This document shows, one piece after another, positions 44,999 to 58,120 of a DNA stretch of 64,000 nucleotides (position 1 is the stretch's first letter; the number at the start of each line of letters is the position of its first letter). The DNA lies in the NCBI RefSeq assembly GCF_018070345.1, contig NZ_JAGPXX010000013.1, positions 102,722 to 166,721 on the forward strand. The letters are read 5' to 3'. The stretch comes from Streptomyces sp. F63. GTDB taxonomy: Bacteria > Actinomycetota > Actinomycetes > Streptomycetales > Streptomycetaceae. Made by a program: the position numbers and the translations under genes. Under the pieces are notes generated by a model. That model was not told where the DNA came from and did not search any database. It saw nothing but the letters and a program-made list of their open reading frames with translations.

Positions 44999-45309
44999 GA
45001 GGACCGGCCGCACCGGCCGGTGCCCCGCCCGGCCGGGAAACCAGTTGTTACTTGCGGGTTTCAACCGGCGTCCGGCTGGGCATGAGCCGGGAGCGCTACG
45101 GGCAGTGCCGCCCGTCCGGCGCCGGAGAAGACCAGGGCCGGCCGCTCCGGTCCGTCTCCCCGCCACCGCTCTGAGCTGGTGGTGTCCGCATGATGGAACG
45201 CCGTTTTCGCGTTGCGGGACAGCCGTCATCATGTAACCTGCACGAAATTCGCAGAGGGCCAACGTCGTCCCTCGGCACTGACACTGCCACGACGACGACG
45301 GGAGAGCCG
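44999..45309. other. 311-bp gltB upstream region
   Basis: No gene is present. It contains a perfect 14-nt palindrome (GCACCGGCCGGTGC, 45010-45023) and, near its end, an AT-richer segment with a GlnR-like box (listed separately). The gltB ATG has GGAGAG just upstream. Confidence 0.5.
45233..45248. promoter_or_regulatory. GlnR-like box upstream of gltBD
   Basis: GTAAC (45233-45237), six bases, then GAAAT (45244-45248) fits the GlnR pattern gTnAc-n6-GaAAc. It lies 61 nt before the gltB ATG. GlnR is the nitrogen regulator of Streptomyces, and glutamate synthase is a sensible nitrogen-assimilation target. A second half-pair after it is not evident. Confidence 0.45.
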
Positions 45310-49900
<4,591 letters not shown>

Positions 49901-49908
<8 letters not shown>

Positions 49909-51361
49909 CCCCAAGGGCTTCCTGACCACGGGCCGCGAGGTCGCCCAGACCCGCCCCGTCCCCGAGCGCGTCAAGGACTGGAACGAGGTCTACGTCCCCG
50001 GCTCCCTGCTGCCGGTCATCAGCAAGCAGGCCGGCCGCTGCATGGACTGCGGCATCCCGTTCTGCCACCAGGGCTGCCCGCTGGGGAACCTCATCCCCGA
50101 GTGGAACGACTACGTCTACCGCGACGACTGGACGGCGGCGAGCGAGCGGCTGCACGCCACCAACAACTTCCCCGAGTTCACCGGGAAGCTGTGCCCGGCG
50201 CCGTGCGAGGCGTCCTGCGTCCTCGGCATCAACCAGCCGCCGGTGACCATCAAGAACGTCGAGGTCACCATCGCCGAGAAGGCGTGGGAGCGCGGCGACG
50301 TCACCCCGCAGCCGCCGGAGCGGCTGTCCGGCAAGACCGTCGCCGTCATCGGCTCCGGCCCGGCCGGCCTGGCCGCCGCCCAGCAGCTCACCCGGGCCGG
50401 CCACACCGTCGCCGTCTTCGAGCGCGCCGACCGCATCGGCGGCCTGCTGCGCTACGGCATCCCCGAGTTCAAGATGGAGAAGCGCCACATCAACCGCCGC
50501 ATCGAGCAGATGCGCGCGGAGGGCACCCGCTTCCGCACCGAGATGGAAATCGGCCGGGACATCAACGCCGCGAAGCTGCGCAAGCGGTACGACGCCGTCG
50601 TCATCGCCGTCGGCGCCACCACCGCCCGCGACCTGCCCGTCCCCGGGCGGGAGCTGAACGGCATCCACCAGGCGATGGAGTACCTGCCGCTCGCCAACAA
50701 GGTGCAGGAGGGCGACCTCACCGTCTCCCCGATCAGCGCCGAGGGCAAGCACGTCGTCGTCATCGGCGGCGGCGACACCGGCGCCGACTGCGTCGGCACC
50801 GCCCACCGGCAGGGCGCCGCCTCCGTCACCCAGCTGGAGATCATGCCGCAGCCGGGCGAGGAGCGGGCACCGAACCAGCCCTGGCCGACCTTCCCCATGC
50901 TCTACAAGGTCACCTCCGCGCACGAGGAGGGCGGCGAGCGGGTCTACTCCGTCTCCACCACCCACTTCGAGGGCGACGAGGACGGCAACGTCCAGGGGCT
51001 GCACCTGATCGAGGTGGAGTTCAAGGACGGCAAGCTGGAGCAGAAGCCCGGCACCGAGCGGAGGATCCCCGCCCAGCTCGTCACCCTCGCCATGGGCTTC
51101 ACCGGCACCGACCGCGAGAACGGCATGGTCGAGCAGTTCGGCCTGGAGCTCGACGCCCGCGGCAACATCGCGCGGGACGAGCACTACGCCACCAACGTCG
51201 ACGGCGTCTTCGTGGCCGGCGACGCCGGGCGCGGCCAGTCGCTCATCGTCTGGGCCATCGCCGAGGGCCGCTCCGCGGCGCGCGGTGTGGACCGGTACCT
51301 GACCGGCGGCAGCTCCCTGCCCGCCCCGATCCGCCCGACGGACCGCGCCCTCACGGTCTGA
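49901..51361 (+). CDS. gltD: Glutamate synthase small subunit
   Basis: 486 aa from ATG 49901, overlapping gltB by 8 nt. GltD is the FAD/NADPH-dependent electron-donating subunit. N-terminal Fe-S cysteines (GRCMDCGIPFCHQGCPLGNL, LCPAPCEASCVLG), FAD-binding VIGSGPAGLAAAQQL, NADPH-binding VVIGGGDTGADCVG, and the C-terminal VFVAGDAGRGQSLIVWAIAE are all present. It forms the alpha-beta complex with GltB. A hairpin terminator follows. Confidence 0.98.
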
Positions 51362-51405
51362 CCCGCCGGGGCCCACCACCGGCCCGGCGGCGTACGGACC
51401 ACCTG

Positions 51406-51443
51406 CCGCGCCCGCTCCTCCGACCACGGAGGGGCGGGCGCGG
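51406..51443 (+). terminator. Terminator of gltBD
   Basis: A 17-bp stem with one G-T pair (51406-51422 with 51427-51443) and a 4-nt loop, 45 nt after the gltD stop. The rest of the 371-bp spacer to 51732 shows no gene. Confidence 0.85.
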
Positions 51444-51732
51444 CGGCGTTCGGCAGGACGGCGGGAGCGGCTGCGCCGCGGCTCACGGCAGGTGGCCGGC
51501 CGCCCGCCGCGCCGGCGGATGCCCGGACCGGGCGACGGCCGTTCCAGCCGTCCGGCACCGCCGGGCCGGTGAGGCGTCACCCGGGCGGGCCGCCCCGGGT
51601 CGCGGCGGCCGGGAGCTGCGGGTACTTCTCGGAGAGTCGCCGCGGATCACCCACCGGGTCCCGCTGCTGGGGCGGGCCCGGTGGGCGGCCGGCGGCGTTC
51701 CCCGAAACTCCACGCTCAGACGGGAAGTCCGC

Positions 51733-52608
51733 ATGAAGGCCACCATCCGACGCGGGGGCATCGCCGCCGCCGCAGGTCTGGGGCTGTGTCTTGCCCTGCT
51801 GCCCGCCGGACAGACGCAGGCCCGCGACCGGGTCTACGTCCCCTGCGGCAACATCGCCGCCCTGAAGGCCGCCATCACCAGTGCCAACGCGGGAGGCGGA
51901 CCCGTCCTCCTCGCCTCCGGCTGCACCTACACCCTGACCGCTCCCGACACACCGGCGAACGCGGACGACGGGCTGCCGGAGATCACCGGCAACGTCCAGA
52001 TCGCGTCCCTCGGGGGTGCCACCCTCCAGCGCTCCTCCACCGACACCTTCCGCATCCTCAGCGTGGTGCCCGGCGGCAGTCTCACCCTGAACCGGATCAC
52101 CGTGCGCGGTGGTGAGGCGGCCCAGGGCGGAGGCATCCACAACGCGGGACGGCTGGCCCTGCACCGGTCGACGGTCCGCGACAACACCGGGAGCGGCATC
52201 CACAACTCCGGCGTCCTCGGGATCTACAACTCCGCCCTCCGGGACAACAGCGCCTCCTCGGGCGGCGGCCTCGCCAACGTGGCGGGCTCCGCGACCGTCA
52301 ACTCCTCGCGGATCCACGGGAATTTCGCGACCTCCGGCGGTGGCGGCATCGTGAACGCCGCCACCCTGCGGGTCCGCGGCAGCAGCCTCTACGCCAACCG
52401 CGCCGAGCAGGGCGGCGGTCTCTTCAACCGGGCCGGCACCGCCGTCTTCTTCCGCAGCACGGTCCGGGGCAACACCGCCACCGCCCCGGCCGGCGGGGGA
52501 GGCGTCTACGAGGCCGGCGGCACCGTGGCCGCCCTCGGCAGCGCCATCACCGGGAACGCGCCCAACAACTGCACGCCCCTGGGCGGCGTCCCCGGCTGCG
52601 TCGGCTGA
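51733..52608 (+). CDS. Secreted right-handed beta-helix protein
   Basis: 291 aa from ATG 51733 with GGGAAG 8 nt upstream. The Sec signal peptide is at 1-31 (KATIRRGG then IAAAAGLGLCLALLPAGQTQ-A). The mature protein is a parallel beta-helix with short repeats of the form GGGIHNAGRLALHRSTVRDN, SGIHNSGVLGIYNSALRDN, SGGGLANVAGSATVNSSRIH and GGGLFNRAGTAVFFRSTVRG. Such folds occur in polymorphic outer-surface and polysaccharide-acting proteins. No catalytic site is recognised, so the role (adhesin or enzyme) is open. Two Cys at the N-terminal cap and two at the end may form disulphides. Confidence 0.85.
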   Translation: MKATIRRGGIAAAAGLGLCLALLPAGQTQARDRVYVPCGNIAALKAAITSANAGGGPVLLASGCTYTLTAPDTPANADDGLPEITGNVQIASLGGATLQRSSTDTFRILSVVPGGSLTLNRITVRGGEAAQGGGIHNAGRLALHRSTVRDNTGSGIHNSGVLGIYNSALRDNSASSGGGLANVAGSATVNSSRIHGNFATSGGGGIVNAATLRVRGSSLYANRAEQGGGLFNRAGTAVFFRSTVRGNTATAPAGGGGVYEAGGTVAALGSAITGNAPNNCTPLGGVPGCVG

Positions 52609-52625
52609 CCGCCCGGCCCGCTCCG

Positions 52626-52711
52626 CCGTCCGGCCACCCGCCCGGCCGGCCGGACGGGCGGAGCGAAGGACCGCGGCACCCGTCCTACCCGATCCGGGGC
52701 GGGTGCCGCGG
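52626..52711. terminator. Two hairpins between convergent genes
   Basis: Hairpin 1: CCGTCCGGCC (52626-52635) pairs with 52648-52657. Hairpin 2: CCGCGGCACCCG (52671-52682) pairs with 52700-52711. They lie between the beta-helix gene and the convergent CBS gene and would serve as bidirectional terminators. Confidence 0.7.
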
Positions 52712-52801
52712 CACGTCCGCCCCGGCGCCCGCGGACGCCGCCACCCCGCCGCCCGCAGCCGACGCCGGGGCGGCGGGCCGGCGGGCGGCGGTGCGGGCCC
52801 C

Positions 52802-53236
52802 TCAGGCGTAGACCTTCTCGACGAACTCGGCGAGCATCTCGTCGCTGATGTTCCGGGCCAGATCGTGTTCGGTGACGATGCCGACCAGCCGGTGCCCGGC
52901 GCCGGTGTCGATCACCGGGATCCGCTTGATCTGGTGCCGCTCCATCGTGTCCAGCGCCTCGCTGATGGACGCGTCCACATCGATCCAGAACAGCTCACCG
53001 GCGAGTTCCCCGGCGCGGACCTGGTTCAGGTCCTTCCCCTCGGCACAGCACTTGATCACGATGTCACGGTCCGTGATCATGCCCTTGAGCCGGTCGTCCT
53101 CACCGCAGATGGGGAGGCTGCCGACGCCGAGATCACGCATCATGCGCGAGGCGTCGAACATGGTCTGGCTCTCGCCGATGCACTGGGTCCCCTCCGTCAT
53201 GACGTCGCGGACCGTCAGATTCTGCTTCGCTGCCAT
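52802..53236 (-). CDS. CBS-domain protein
   Basis: 144 aa from ATG 53236, with AGAGGAAG about 12 nt upstream. It consists of a tandem CBS pair and nothing else: LTVRDVMTEGTQCIGESQTM, ASRMMRDLGVGSLPICGEDD, RLKGMITDRDIVI in the first; DASISEALDTMERHQIKRIP and HRLVGIVTEHDLARNIS in the second. Stand-alone CBS pairs bind adenosyl nucleotides and act as energy or stress sensors. The partner is unknown. Confidence 0.93.
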   Translation of the reverse strand: MAAKQNLTVRDVMTEGTQCIGESQTMFDASRMMRDLGVGSLPICGEDDRLKGMITDRDIVIKCCAEGKDLNQVRAGELAGELFWIDVDASISEALDTMERHQIKRIPVIDTGAGHRLVGIVTEHDLARNISDEMLAEFVEKVYA

Positions 53237-53604
53237 ATCGGAGCTTCCTCTCTGCTTCCAGGCGTATCCGGATCTCTACGGGTCTCCCGTTCGGCCCCGT
53301 TCCATGCGCAACCCTCCCCACCGATCACAACACGGATGGCCGCAACGCACCTCCCGAGCCGCCGCCTCCCGGACCGGCCCACCCCTCCGCCCCGGAATCG
53401 GCCCAGGTCCCGGGCCATTCCACTCCCCACCGTGGCGGTGCTCTCACAGACCGCACACCCGGGTGCGCGGAAGCCCCGGGCGCACCGCCGCCCCCGGTTC
53501 ACCCACGACCTCCGCCGATGCTCGTCAACACACCCGGGACGCCCTCGTCCGGGTGCGGACCGCCCGGTACGCGACCGGCCCGCGCGGTCCCGCACCCGGC
53601 CGGA
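53237..53604. other. 368-bp spacer without a gene
   Basis: No gene, repeat or clear site was found beyond the promoter region of the minus-strand CBS gene. It also contains the 3' side of the metalloprotease-like gene. Confidence 0.5.
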
Positions 53605-54495
53605 TCAGGTGTCGCAGTCCAGAACGCTCCGGCAGAGCCCGCAGCGCACCCGCACCGGCCCCCGCACGGGGACCCGGAGCCGCTGGCAGCAGACGGGGCA
53701 GGGAAAGACCACCCGGGGCGGCGGGCCCGGATCGAACGCGTACGGGGCGTCCGGAAGCGGGGGCGGCGGAGCCGTCCCCGGCTCCGAGGCGGCGCGGCGG
53801 GCCCGGCCGTACCGCAGCCGCGCGAAGCGGCTCGCCCCGGCCAGCGGCGGCTGCCGCTCGTCGGCCCGGGCCCGCGCCAGCCCCTCGGTGTACGCGGCGT
53901 ACGCCTGCGGGCTGGTGAACCAGGGCGAGGGGTCCTCCCCGAACAGCAGCGCCCGTTTGGCGAGGACGTAGCCGTACTCCTCCGGCGTCAGATAGCCGAG
54001 TTTCTGCGAGGTGAGCGCGTCCTGCCGGAAGGCGTCCAGCAGCAGCCAGCCCATCCCCAGATAGGCCGCCGCCGTGTCGGTCAGGATCTCGTTGTCGGCC
54101 GTCGTGGGGAAGGACAGCCCCAGGCGGTGCAGGAACACATGGGTGATCTCGTGCGCCAGCACCGCGCCGATGTCCCGCCGGTGCCGGTCGAAACGCGAGT
54201 TGAGCACGATGTCGTACCCGGGACCGGCCGCCGGTTCCACCTGCGCCGCGTCGGCCATCTCCCGGAAGGCGACCGTCACCCGGCCGTCCGGCAACCCCAG
54301 ATGCCCCACCATCACCCGCGCCACCCGCTCCGCCCCCGCCCGCAGGTCCTCCTCCTCGGAGAAACCCACCTCGGCGGGGAGCACACTGGCCGCGAACGAC
54401 CGCACCGACGGCAGCGCCCGGTGCAGCGCGGTGACCGCCGACCGCACCGTCTCCAGACGCGGATAACCGTGCTCGACCTCGCTCCCCGGCATCAC
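53605..54495 (-). CDS. HExxH metalloprotease-like protein with C-terminal zinc ribbon
   Basis: 296 aa from GTG 54495. TAGAGT (minus strand, 54507-54502) lies 6 nt upstream, a leaderless pattern, so the GTG is preferred over the ATG one codon later. A zinc-peptidase motif LAHEITHVFLHRLG lies at about residues 114-127, with the downstream Glu/Asp region NEILTDTAAAYLGMGWLLL (third ligand candidate). A Pro-rich linker leads to two CxxC pairs (CPVCCQRLRV, RCGLCRSVLDC) forming a zinc ribbon. No signal peptide is present, so it is cytosolic. The exact substrate is unknown. Confidence 0.8.
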   Translation of the reverse strand: MMPGSEVEHGYPRLETVRSAVTALHRALPSVRSFAASVLPAEVGFSEEEDLRAGAERVARVMVGHLGLPDGRVTVAFREMADAAQVEPAAGPGYDIVLNSRFDRHRRDIGAVLAHEITHVFLHRLGLSFPTTADNEILTDTAAAYLGMGWLLLDAFRQDALTSQKLGYLTPEEYGYVLAKRALLFGEDPSPWFTSPQAYAAYTEGLARARADERQPPLAGASRFARLRYGRARRAASEPGTAPPPPLPDAPYAFDPGPPPRVVFPCPVCCQRLRVPVRGPVRVRCGLCRSVLDCDT

Positions 54496-54610
54496 GCCCC
54501 AACTCTACGGCCGGGCCTTCCCGCAGGATGGACGCCCCCGGCGGCGGCCGCCCACCCCTGTTACGGTGACGCCCTGTTCCGCCCGTGCTGAGTGACCGGA
54601 GAGCTCCGCG

Positions 54611-54934
54611 ATGACGAACCAGCCCCCGAACACCGCCACCGACACCGACCCGTCCGTCCGGGCCGAACTGGAGCGGCTCCGGGAGAGCATCGACAACATC
54701 GACGCCGCGGTCGTCCACATGCTCGCCGAGCGCTTCAAGTGCACCCAGCAGGTCGGCCGGCTCAAGGCCGAGCACCGCCTGCCGCCCGCCGACCCGGCCC
54801 GCGAGGCACGCCAGATCGCCCGGCTGCGGCAGCTCGCCGAGAACGCGCGGCTCGACCCCGCCTTCGCGGAGAAGCTCCTCAACTTCATCATCGCCGAGGT
54901 GATCCGGCACCACGAGACCATCGCCCGCTCCTGA
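54611..54934 (+). CDS. Chorismate mutase (AroQ fold)
   Basis: 107 aa from ATG 54611 with GGAGAG 6 nt upstream. It is an all-helical AroQ-type mutase converting chorismate to prephenate for Phe/Tyr synthesis. Conserved positions are visible: ELERLRESIDNIDAAVVHML, AERFKCTQQVGRLKAEHRLP, PAREARQIARLRQLA and LNFIIAEVIRHHETIA. A free-standing, monofunctional, cytosolic enzyme. It draws on the same chorismate pool as TrpE of this window. No DAHP synthase partner lies nearby. Confidence 0.93.
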   Translation: MTNQPPNTATDTDPSVRAELERLRESIDNIDAAVVHMLAERFKCTQQVGRLKAEHRLPPADPAREARQIARLRQLAENARLDPAFAEKLLNFIIAEVIRHHETIARS

Positions 54935-54996
54935 ACGCACCGGGCGGAAGGCTTCACGCGGGCCCGCGAACAGCCCGTCCGCCTCCGCCGCGCCCC

Positions 54997-55120
54997 GCGC
55001 CTGCTCGGGTCCCGCGCCTGCTCGGGTCCCGCGCCTGCTCGGACCCCGCGCCCGGTCGGCCCACCCCTCCGTGCCCACCCCTCCGTGCCCGCCCACCCGT
55101 GCCCGCCCGTGCCCGCCCGG
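54997..55120. repeat. 17-bp tandem repeat and degenerate GC repeats before pepN
   Basis: The unit GCGCCTGCTCGGGTCCC occurs three times (54997-55047, the third with changes). It is followed by a degenerate block based on CACCCCTCCGTGCC and CCCGCCCGTG to about 55120. It is in the spacer between the chorismate mutase gene and pepN. Confidence 0.8.
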
Positions 55121-55184
55121 CCCGGGACCCGGCCCGGCCCGCACCCCCCGGCCCGCCGTCACCCCCCTTTGGCAGCATGGCGCC

Positions 55185-57939
55185 ATGCCCGCACTGACGC
55201 GCGACGAAGCGCGAACCCGAGCCCGCCTCCTCGACGTCCACCGCTACGCCGTCGACCTCGATCTCACCCGCGGCGGCGACCTGTTCGGCTCCACCACCGT
55301 CATCCACTTCACCGCCACCACCGCCGGCGACACCTTCGCCGAGGTCAGACCCGCCCGGCTGCGCCGCGTTCTCCTCGACGGGAGGGAACTCGACCCGGCC
55401 GTCCTCGACGGCAACCGGCTTCCGCTCACCGGCCTCACCGCCGGGGACCACGAACTGCGCGTCGAGGCCGACATGCGCTGCTCCCGCACCGGTGAGGGCA
55501 TGCACCGCTTCACCGACCCCGCCGACGGCGAGACCTACGTCTACACCCAGAGCTTCCTCGACGACGGCCAGCGCGTCTTCGCCGCCTTCGACCAGCCCGA
55601 CCTCAAAGCGGTGTTCGAGGTCTCCGTCACCGCCCCCGCCGGCTGGACCGTCCTCTGCAACGCCGTCACCACCCCCGCCGACCCCGGACCCGGCCCCTCC
55701 GCCCCCGTCCGGTGGCACGCCGCCCCCACCCCGCCGATCAGCACCTACCTCCTCGCCGTCGCCGCCGGCCCCTGGCATTCCGTCCGCACCGAACACGCCG
55801 GGCTCCCCTTCGCCCTGCACGTCCGCCGCTCCCTCGGCCCCCACCTCGACCGCGACGCCGACGAGATCCTCGACATCACCCGCCGCTGCTTCGACCACTA
55901 CCACGAGATCTTCGACGAGCCGTACCCCTTCGACTCCTACGACCAGGCGTTCGTCCCCGAGTTCAACTACGGGGCGATGGAGAACCCCGGACTGGTCACC
56001 TTCCGCGACGAGCACATCCACCGCTCCGCCGTCACCGACACCGAGCGGCAGACCCGCGCCATGGTCATCGCCCACGAGATGGCCCACATGTGGTTCGGCG
56101 ACCTCGTCACCCTCCAGTGGTGGGACGACATCTGGCTCAACGAGTCCTTCGCCGAGTACATGGGCTTCCAGACCCTCACCCGGGCCACCCGCTACCGCGA
56201 CACCTGGACCGACTACGCCATGGTGCACCAGAGCTACGGCTACGACGCCGACCAGCGGCTCACCACCCACCCCGTCGCCCCGGCCCCCGAGGACGTCCCG
56301 GACACCGCGTCCGCGCTGCTCAACTTCGACGGGATCTCCTACGGGAAGGGCGCCTCCGCCCTCCGCCAACTCGTCGCCCGCCTCGGCGGGGAAGCCTTCC
56401 TCGCCGGCATCAACGACCACGTCGCCCGGCACCGGTTCGGCAACGCCACGCTCGCCGACTTCATCGACTCCCTGGCCCGCGCCTCCACCGAGGACGTGCA
56501 CGGCTGGGCCGACCGCTGGCTCCGCACCACCGGCGTCGACACCCTCACCGCCGAGGTCACCGCCGACGCCGCCGAGGACGGCACCGGCACCGGCACCGCG
56601 CCGGCCGCGCCGGCCGTGCCGGCCCCACCGGGCAGCCACCGCGGCCCCGCCGCAGGGGAACAGACGGCCACCGGCAGCGGCGACACCCCGCGGAACGGCC
56701 CGGGCCCCGGCGACGGCCCGGGCCCCCCCCCCCGCCGCAGCACCCCCGTGGCGGCTCACCCTCCGCCACACCGGCACCCGCCCCCACCGGGTCACCGTCA
56801 CCACCTACGACCACGCCCCCGCCCCGGCCGCGGGCCCCGGCACAGACCCTGCCGCCACCCGCCCCGGCCCCCCGGCCGCGCTCACCCTCCGCGACCACTT
56901 CACCACCGACGTCCCCGCCGACGGCGACGCCCCCGCCCGCACCCTCCCCGGCCCCCGCCCCCCGCTCGTCCTCCTCAACGGGGACGACCTCGACTACGCC
57001 AAGATCCGGCTCGACCCCTGCTCCCGGCACACCGCCCTCGACGCCCTCTCCGGACTCCCCGAACCGATCACCCGCGCCGTCGTCTGGAACACCGTCCGCG
57101 ACATGGTCCGCGACGGCGAACTCGCCCCCGCCGGCTACCTCCGGGCCGTCCGCGCCCACCTCCCGCACGAAACCGACCTCGCCATCGTCCAGGGCGTCCT
57201 CCGCTTCGCCCGGAACGAGATAGCCGACCGGCACCTGCTCCCGCAGGAGCGCCCCGAGGCCCTCGCCGGCCTCGCCGCCGTCTGCCGCGGCCTGCTCGAC
57301 CGCACCACCGACGGCCACGCCCCCGGCCTCCGGCTCGCCGCCCTGCGCGGCTGCCTCGACAACCTCACCGACACCGGCGAACTCCGCTCCTGGCTCACCG
57401 CCGGCACCGCCCCCGGCGGCCCCGCCCTCGACCCCGAACTCCGCTGGCGGCTGCTGCTGCGCCTCACCGTCCTAGGCGCCGCCGGACCCGACGACATCGA
57501 CACCGAACTCGCCACCGACCCCGGCGCCACCGGCCGGGAGGGCGCCGCCCGCTGCCGTGCCGCCCTCCCCGACCCCGACGCCAAGGAGGCCGCCTGGAGC
57601 GCTCTGTTCGACTCCGACGGGCTGTCCAACCGGATCGTGGAAGCGACCGCCGAGGGCTTCTGGCAGCCCGAGCAGCGCGACCTCCTCACCGGCTACGTCC
57701 GCCGCTACCACCCCGCGGCCGTCGCGGCCGCCGCCCGGCGCGGACCCGCCATCGCCACCCTCCTCGGCCACGAGGGCTACCCCGCCCACGCCGTCGACGA
57801 GGAAACGCTCCGCCTCGGCCGGGAATGCCTCCGCCGCGACGACGTCCTCCCGGCCCTCCGCCGGAAACTCGCCGACCACCTCGACGACCTGGCCCGCATC
57901 CTGCGCGCCCGCGCCACCGTCACACGGGCCGGCGGCTGA
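55185..57939 (+). CDS. pepN: Aminopeptidase N, reading frame broken at an 11-C tract
   Basis: The start is ATG 55185 (CAGCAT box 6 nt upstream). The M1 zinc-peptidase domain is intact: GAMEN exopeptidase motif in EFNYGAMENPGLVTF, zinc site HEMAH (H297, E298, H301) with the distal Glu in WLNESFAEY. Near 56722-56732 an uninterrupted C11 run shifts the frame. Before it the frame is the M1 domain; after it the natural ERAP1-like helical C-terminal domain (RLTLRHTGTRPHRV, RAVVWNTVRDMVRDGELAPA, GFWQPEQRDLLTGYVRRYHP) is one frame over and ends at TGA 57937-57939. Removing one C would give a normal 917-aa protein. As written, the first frame would run to 58757 as nonsense. It may be a sequencing error or a slippage switch. 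Confidence 0.85.
56722..56732 (+). repeat. C11 homopolymer at the pepN frameshift
   Basis: Eleven consecutive C residues. The frame before the run (codon phase 0) and the sensible frame after it (phase 1) differ by one extra base, so C10 would restore the gene. The linker it encodes is Pro/Gly-rich, between the M1 catalytic and C-terminal domains. Confidence 0.9.
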
Positions 57940-58120
57940 CCCGGCCCGGGAGCCACACCCGGCGGGGAACGCCGGAGGCGAACGCGGCCACCAGCCGCGG
58001 CACGCACACGCACCCACCCGCAGGGCGCACCGACCCGTCCACCCGCGGCGCGGACCCGTCCGCGGCGGCACCCATCCCCCGTGACGCGGGCGCCGCCGCA
58101 CCCGCGCCGCCGCACCCGCG

